Of a stretch of DNA of 64,000 nucleotides, positions 60,516-64,000 are shown in pieces (positions within the stretch are counted from its first letter, which is position 1; every line of letters begins with the position of its first letter). The stretch covers positions 7,509 through 71,508 of the forward strand of contig CATYZI010000011.1 of assembly GCA_958415625.1 (NCBI GenBank). The letters are read 5' to 3'. The notes beneath the pieces are model-generated. The model saw nothing but the letters and a program-made list of their open reading frames with translations, did no database searches and was not told the DNA's origin. The position numbers and the translations under genes are program-made. Source of the stretch: an uncultured Collinsella sp. GTDB lineage: Bacteria > Actinomycetota > Coriobacteriia > Coriobacteriales > Coriobacteriaceae.

Positions 60516-61772
60516 CTAGGCGGACTTCTTCTTGCTGTCGGAGACCATCATGTAGACGGTGAGCACGACGGCGATGGCGGCGATTACGATGGCGCCGTAG
60601 AAGGACTGCTGGTAGGCGGCGCTGCCGGCCTCGGCGTGATACAGCACAGCGGTGATGGGCTGGCTGATCCAGGTGGAAGCGGCGTAGCCCAAGAACATGA
60701 TGCCGTAGTTGACGCCGATGTTGCTGGTACCGAAGGCGCCGCCGGTGAGCGGCGGGTAGATGACGAGCAGGGCGCCAAAGCTAAAGCCAAGCAGGGCGAG
60801 CGCCACAAAGAACATGGTCTGCGTAAAGCTCATCGACATGATGACGAGCGCGACGATGGTGACGACAAGGCTGATGAGCAGCGACTTGTAGGCGCCGAGC
60901 TTGTCGATGATCTGGCCAAAGGACAGACGGCCGACCAGGTTGGCGCAGGTGTTGACGGAGACCACCACGCCGCCGAGGGCGACGGCCGCGGCGCTCGTGG
61001 GGTCGGCGAAGAGCTGGACGGCGGCGATGGAGGCAACCTTGCCCACGAGCAGGGTGCCGGCGGTGGCGGCAAAGGCGAAGGTGACGATGAGGACCCAAAA
61101 GCGCGGGGTCTTGACCATCTCGCCCGGGGTGAGGTCGCCGAAGGTGCCGGCATGCGCGCCACCCTTGGGGGCCTCGAAGCCCTCGGGCAGCCAGCCGGCC
61201 TCGGGGGCCTTCAGGAACAGGGCGGAGGCGGCGATCGTCACAAAGAAGATGACGCCGAGTGCCTTGAGGGCGCCAAAGATGCCCAGGCTCGGGATGAGCA
61301 GCGAGGCGAGCACCGGGGACAGCACGGCGGGGCCGGCGGTCGAGGCGGCAAGGGTGATGCCGGAGGCGAGACCCTTCTTGTCGATGAACCACTTTTGGCC
61401 GGTGGTGAGCGCGGGGTTGTAGCCCAGGCCGTTGCCGATGGCGGCGACGAGCGAGAACCACAGGTAGAACTGCCACGGCTCGGTGACGGTGCCGGACATG
61501 AACCAGCCCACGCCGTAGCACACGGCCGCGGCGATCACGACGTTGCGCGGGCCGATTTTGTCGGAGATGCGGCCGGCGAAGATGCCCGTCACGGCCATGA
61601 TGGTCTGGAAGACCGGGAAAGCCCAGGTAAGAGCGCTGGACCACTCGGGGTAGACGGCGAGCAGGTTTTTGCTCACGACGGAATACAGCGCGATGGAGCT
61701 GATGAAGAACATGGTGACGCACGCGGCGGCAAGCACGACGGCGCGACCCTTGTTGGAGTTGGTGGAAGCCAT
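60516..61772 (-). CDS. MFS transporter (oxalate/formate antiporter-like)
   Basis: The product has 418 residues with twelve predicted membrane helices. The first inter-helix loops carry FAGRISDKIGPRNVV, an MFS signature, and the second half repeats it as LVGRLSFGQIIDKLGAYK. The order of features resembles the OFA (oxalate/formate antiporter) group. The start at 61770-61772 has AAAGAG upstream; the frame runs 15 codons further without a ribosome site. Its neighbours are an SDR and a Gfo/Idh enzyme, so it probably imports their substrate. The substrate is unknown. Confidence 0.87.
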   Translation of the reverse strand: MASTNSNKGRAVVLAAACVTMFFISSIALYSVVSKNLLAVYPEWSSALTWAFPVFQTIMAVTGIFAGRISDKIGPRNVVIAAAVCYGVGWFMSGTVTEPWQFYLWFSLVAAIGNGLGYNPALTTGQKWFIDKKGLASGITLAASTAGPAVLSPVLASLLIPSLGIFGALKALGVIFFVTIAASALFLKAPEAGWLPEGFEAPKGGAHAGTFGDLTPGEMVKTPRFWVLIVTFAFAATAGTLLVGKVASIAAVQLFADPTSAAAVALGGVVVSVNTCANLVGRLSFGQIIDKLGAYKSLLISLVVTIVALVIMSMSFTQTMFFVALALLGFSFGALLVIYPPLTGGAFGTSNIGVNYGIMFLGYAASTWISQPITAVLYHAEAGSAAYQQSFYGAIVIAAIAVVLTVYMMVSDSKKKSA

Positions 61773-61838
61773 TGGACTCTTTCTAATCGATGCGGGGAGG
61801 GGAGGGGCTTGCCCCATGCCCCTCTCTACCGGGTTGGT

Positions 61839-62720
61839 TTACTGGTCGGTCGGCTTGGCGACGCCGGACTCGTCAGACCAGAGCTCGACACCCTTGTTCT
61901 TAAGGTAGTTGTCGGCGTATGCGCGACGGCCGCCGGGCTTGGCGGTGAGGTCGCCCATCATGTTGGAGAAACCGCCGTCGACCTTGATGGCGTCGCCGGT
62001 GGTAAAGTCCGAGCGCTTGGATGCCAGGAACATGACGGCGTTGGCGATATCGCTGACCTCGCCGATGCGACGCGTGGCGATCAGGCGGCTGCGGCTCTTC
62101 TCGACCTCGGGGTCGGCGTAGAAGTTGGCCGACATGGGGGTCTTGACGAAGCAGGGCTCGACGCAGTTGGAGCGCACGCCATACGGGCCCCACTCGGCAG
62201 CGAGCATCTTGGACATCATGTTGACGCCGGCTTTGGTGGAGCTGTACACGCCCGAGAACGTCTCGGGGGAGTGACTGGCGACGGTGGAGATGTGCACCAG
62301 GCGACCCTGGCCGGCCTTGATCATCTCACGACCAAAGCGCTGCGAAGTGATGAAATAGCCGGTGAGGTTGACGTTGAGCACCTGCTCCCAGTCGCTCAGC
62401 GGCAGGTCCTCCATAGCGGCGAAGCGCAGGATGCCGGCGGTGTTGACGAGGACGTCGACGCGGCCGAAGTTGGCGATGGTGGCGTCGACGGCGGCCTGAA
62501 CCTCGGCCTCGTCGGTGGCGTTCATCTTGTAGCCCTCGGCGTGGATGCCAAACTCGGCGGCGAGGTCGGCGGCCGCGGCCTTGACCTTCTCCTCGTCCAG
62601 GTCGAGCATGACGACGTTGGCGCCATTGCGGGCGAACTCGCGGCAGATCTCGGCGCCCATACCGCCGAGTGCGCCAGTCACGGCGCAGACATCGCCCTCG
62701 AGCTTAAGCCAATTGCTCAT
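61839..62720 (-). CDS. SDR-family oxidoreductase
   Basis: The product has 293 residues, a classical short-chain dehydrogenase. The cofactor loop is TGALGGMG near residue 16, and LDLDEEK after strand 2 suggests NAD preference. NTAG, the catalytic Ser in HISTVASHS, and the Tyr-x-x-x-Lys in GVYSSTKAG are all present. It may oxidise a polyol, sugar or, as known for gut Coriobacteriia, a sterol-type hydroxyl group; the neighbours favour a carbohydrate. AAGGGAAG precedes the ATG. It is the first gene of the operon, divergent from the LysR regulator. Confidence 0.9.
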   Translation of the reverse strand: MSNWLKLEGDVCAVTGALGGMGAEICREFARNGANVVMLDLDEEKVKAAAADLAAEFGIHAEGYKMNATDEAEVQAAVDATIANFGRVDVLVNTAGILRFAAMEDLPLSDWEQVLNVNLTGYFITSQRFGREMIKAGQGRLVHISTVASHSPETFSGVYSSTKAGVNMMSKMLAAEWGPYGVRSNCVEPCFVKTPMSANFYADPEVEKSRSRLIATRRIGEVSDIANAVMFLASKRSDFTTGDAIKVDGGFSNMMGDLTAKPGGRRAYADNYLKNKGVELWSDESGVAKPTDQ

Positions 62721-62952
62721 AGGATCTTCCCTTCTTGTGCCTCCCAGTGAGTCGCTCCCATTAACCGACCCACGTGGTTTTCGCTGGTTATCGTATGCTT
62801 TGCGTTTGCGCAGGTGAATTGCATATTTGTTAGAATAGCGTTAACCGTAGGTTTACACCGTGCGCTGCAGTTTGCCTGTGCTGAGCGCGTGACCTGCGAA
62901 AACGACCCCCTGCGGCACCGTGTGGCCGTACGTGCGAAAACGGAGAGATGAC

Positions 62953-63831
62953 GTGTACGATCGACGACTTGAGGCCATATCGGCCGCCGCGGAGCTGGGA
63001 AGCTTCTCGCGCGCTGCGGCAAAGCTGCGCGTGTCGACGCCGGCGCTCGTCAAGCAGGTATCGGGGTTCGAGACAGAGTTCGGCATCACGCTGTTCGAGC
63101 GCTCGCATTCGGGCGTCAAGGTGACGCCGGCGGGCGCGCTGTTAGTGGACGACGCGCGCTCGATCATGCGCCAGTCCGAGGATGCCCTGCGCCGTGCCCG
63201 ACGCGCGGCGGGCGATGGCGGTGCCGTGCGCCTGGGCGTGTCGATGATGTGCCCGGGGCGCCAAACGCTGTCGATGTGGCCGAGTGTGCACGAGCTGGAG
63301 CCGTCGCTGCGCTTTGAGATTGTGCCGGTGAGTGACCTCTACGATGAGCGCGAGACCGTCATGCGCAGTCTTGGTCGCGAAGTGGATGTAGTGCAGTCGA
63401 GTTTTTCGACCCCGCGCTGGGGCGACGCCTGCCAAAAGCTCCTTATCGTCAACGTACCGTTTTATATTGATGTGCCGCGCACGAGCCCGCTTGCGCGCAA
63501 GACGCGCATCACGGTTGCCGACCTGGAGGGCATGCGCCTGCGCGTGCTCCGTCACGGCAACGACGCTATGGACAGCCTGCGCATCGACCTGTTGGCCGAC
63601 GGCGGTGTGGACGTGATCGATGTGGATAGCTTCGACTTTGCGCTCTTTAACGAAGCCGAGGAAAAGGGCGACGCGGTGCTCACCTGCGGCGCATGGTCGG
63701 GGGTGCATCCGGCCTTTGTGGGCGTACCGTTCCTGTGCGGCCGCGAGGTGCCGGTCTTCTTGCACTACCCGCTCGAGCCAACCCTCCAAGTACAAAAATT
63801 CGTCAACGCCATGGCCCAACTCCTCAAGTAG
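62953..63831 (+). CDS. LysR-family transcriptional regulator
   Basis: The product has 292 residues. The N-terminal winged helix-turn-helix has LEAISAAAELGSFSRAAAKL and LVKQVSGFETEFGITLFERS, followed by a substrate-binding domain of periplasmic-protein fold. The GTG start at 62953 has GGAGAG 5 bases upstream. It is divergent from the SDR-MFS-Gfo/Idh operon, with a 232-base shared upstream region containing TAGAAT (about 62832). It probably activates that operon on binding its substrate. Confidence 0.88.
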   Translation: MYDRRLEAISAAAELGSFSRAAAKLRVSTPALVKQVSGFETEFGITLFERSHSGVKVTPAGALLVDDARSIMRQSEDALRRARRAAGDGGAVRLGVSMMCPGRQTLSMWPSVHELEPSLRFEIVPVSDLYDERETVMRSLGREVDVVQSSFSTPRWGDACQKLLIVNVPFYIDVPRTSPLARKTRITVADLEGMRLRVLRHGNDAMDSLRIDLLADGGVDVIDVDSFDFALFNEAEEKGDAVLTCGAWSGVHPAFVGVPFLCGREVPVFLHYPLEPTLQVQKFVNAMAQLLK

Positions 63832-63843
63832 CTTACACAAAAC

Positions 63844-63871
63844 GAGGCCCTGGCCAAACGGCCAGGGCCTC
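63844..63871 (+). terminator. Terminator hairpin of the LysR gene
   Basis: GAGGCCCTGGCC pairs perfectly with GGCCAGGGCCTC around AAAC. Only a short pyrimidine stretch follows. Confidence 0.8.
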
Positions 63872-63907
63872 ACTAACCTTTATTCCGTTTTAAACAACGG
63901 GCTGATT

Positions 63908-63954
63908 GCGCGCAGGAGGGTGCCCCGGGGCGGCGGGGTATTTCCTCCGCGCGC
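63908..63954. repeat. GCGCGC-AGGAGG palindrome at the window end
   Basis: GCGCGCAGGAGG pairs with CCTCCGCGCGC across a GC-rich loop. It may be part of a larger palindromic element cut by the window edge. The remaining bases to 64000 show no gene start. Confidence 0.5.
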
Positions 63955-64000
63955 AGTTTCGCAGCGCAGCGAGAATGTTTGAGCACGGGATGATATGTGT

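Noticed and set aside
59901..62750. Open frame of 949 codons on the plus strand
   Set aside because: It is antisense to three convincing genes (Gfo/Idh, MFS, SDR) and its product is a low-complexity Gly/Asp/His string.

Overview
The window looks like chromosomal DNA of a high-GC gut actinomycete of the class Coriobacteriia, most likely Collinsella or a close relative. This is an inference from GC-rich third codon positions, the short SRP RNA, variant LPXTG surface proteins, a mannose-type PTS operon and heterodimeric ABC exporters; no rRNA is present to test it.

Layout. Bases 1-6050 carry a partial membrane protein, a small nitroreductase, an unknown small protein and a marR-regulated pair of ABC exporter half-transporters. 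Bases 6050-12900 hold housekeeping genes: cysE, a DedA protein, ilvE with a possible leader ORF, lemA, a TetR regulator, tRNA-Ser(UGA) and a fusion of tRNA adenosine deaminase (TadA) with glycerate kinase. Bases 12800-25430 hold a repeat-rich leader and one giant gene for a sortase-anchored, isopeptide-domain adhesin of about 3,989 residues, followed by the SRP RNA. Bases 25860-28663 hold two near-identical tandem genes for coiled-coil LANTG surface proteins; the second is split by a 748-bp IS200-type element. A second ABC exporter pair follows, then a flavodoxin-like protein, an LTA-synthase-like protein and an NfsA-like nitroreductase. Bases 37500-42300 form a potassium block (Kup, a tiny membrane protein, a KdpD-like kinase, a KdpE-like regulator). 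Bases 42300-52050 form a carbohydrate block: a P-loop kinase, a LevR-like regulator, PTS EIIB/IIC/IID/IIA, a NIF3-like protein, a ceramidase-like hydrolase and a HAD phosphatase. The rest holds rlmKL, a second HAD phosphatase, a transaldolase, tex, and a Gfo/Idh-MFS-SDR operon divergent from a LysR regulator.

The intergenic DNA is unusually structured. There are two copies of a 160-bp element with 29-nt inverted ends, two loci of another inverted-end element, two nested palindromes of 125-126 bp, a 62-bp tandem repeat, and many GGGACA/TGTCCC palindromes. The most striking regulatory candidate is a G9 tract inside a 38-codon ORF whose stop overlaps the start codon of the giant adhesin gene; one-base slippage would move that stop far up- or downstream. 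Every intergenic stretch over 300 bases (8969-9529, 12804-13453, 25424-25859, 33409-34014, 56468-56847, 58996-59405) is accounted for by the repeats, terminators and RNA listed. No CRISPR array, rRNA or prophage was seen.
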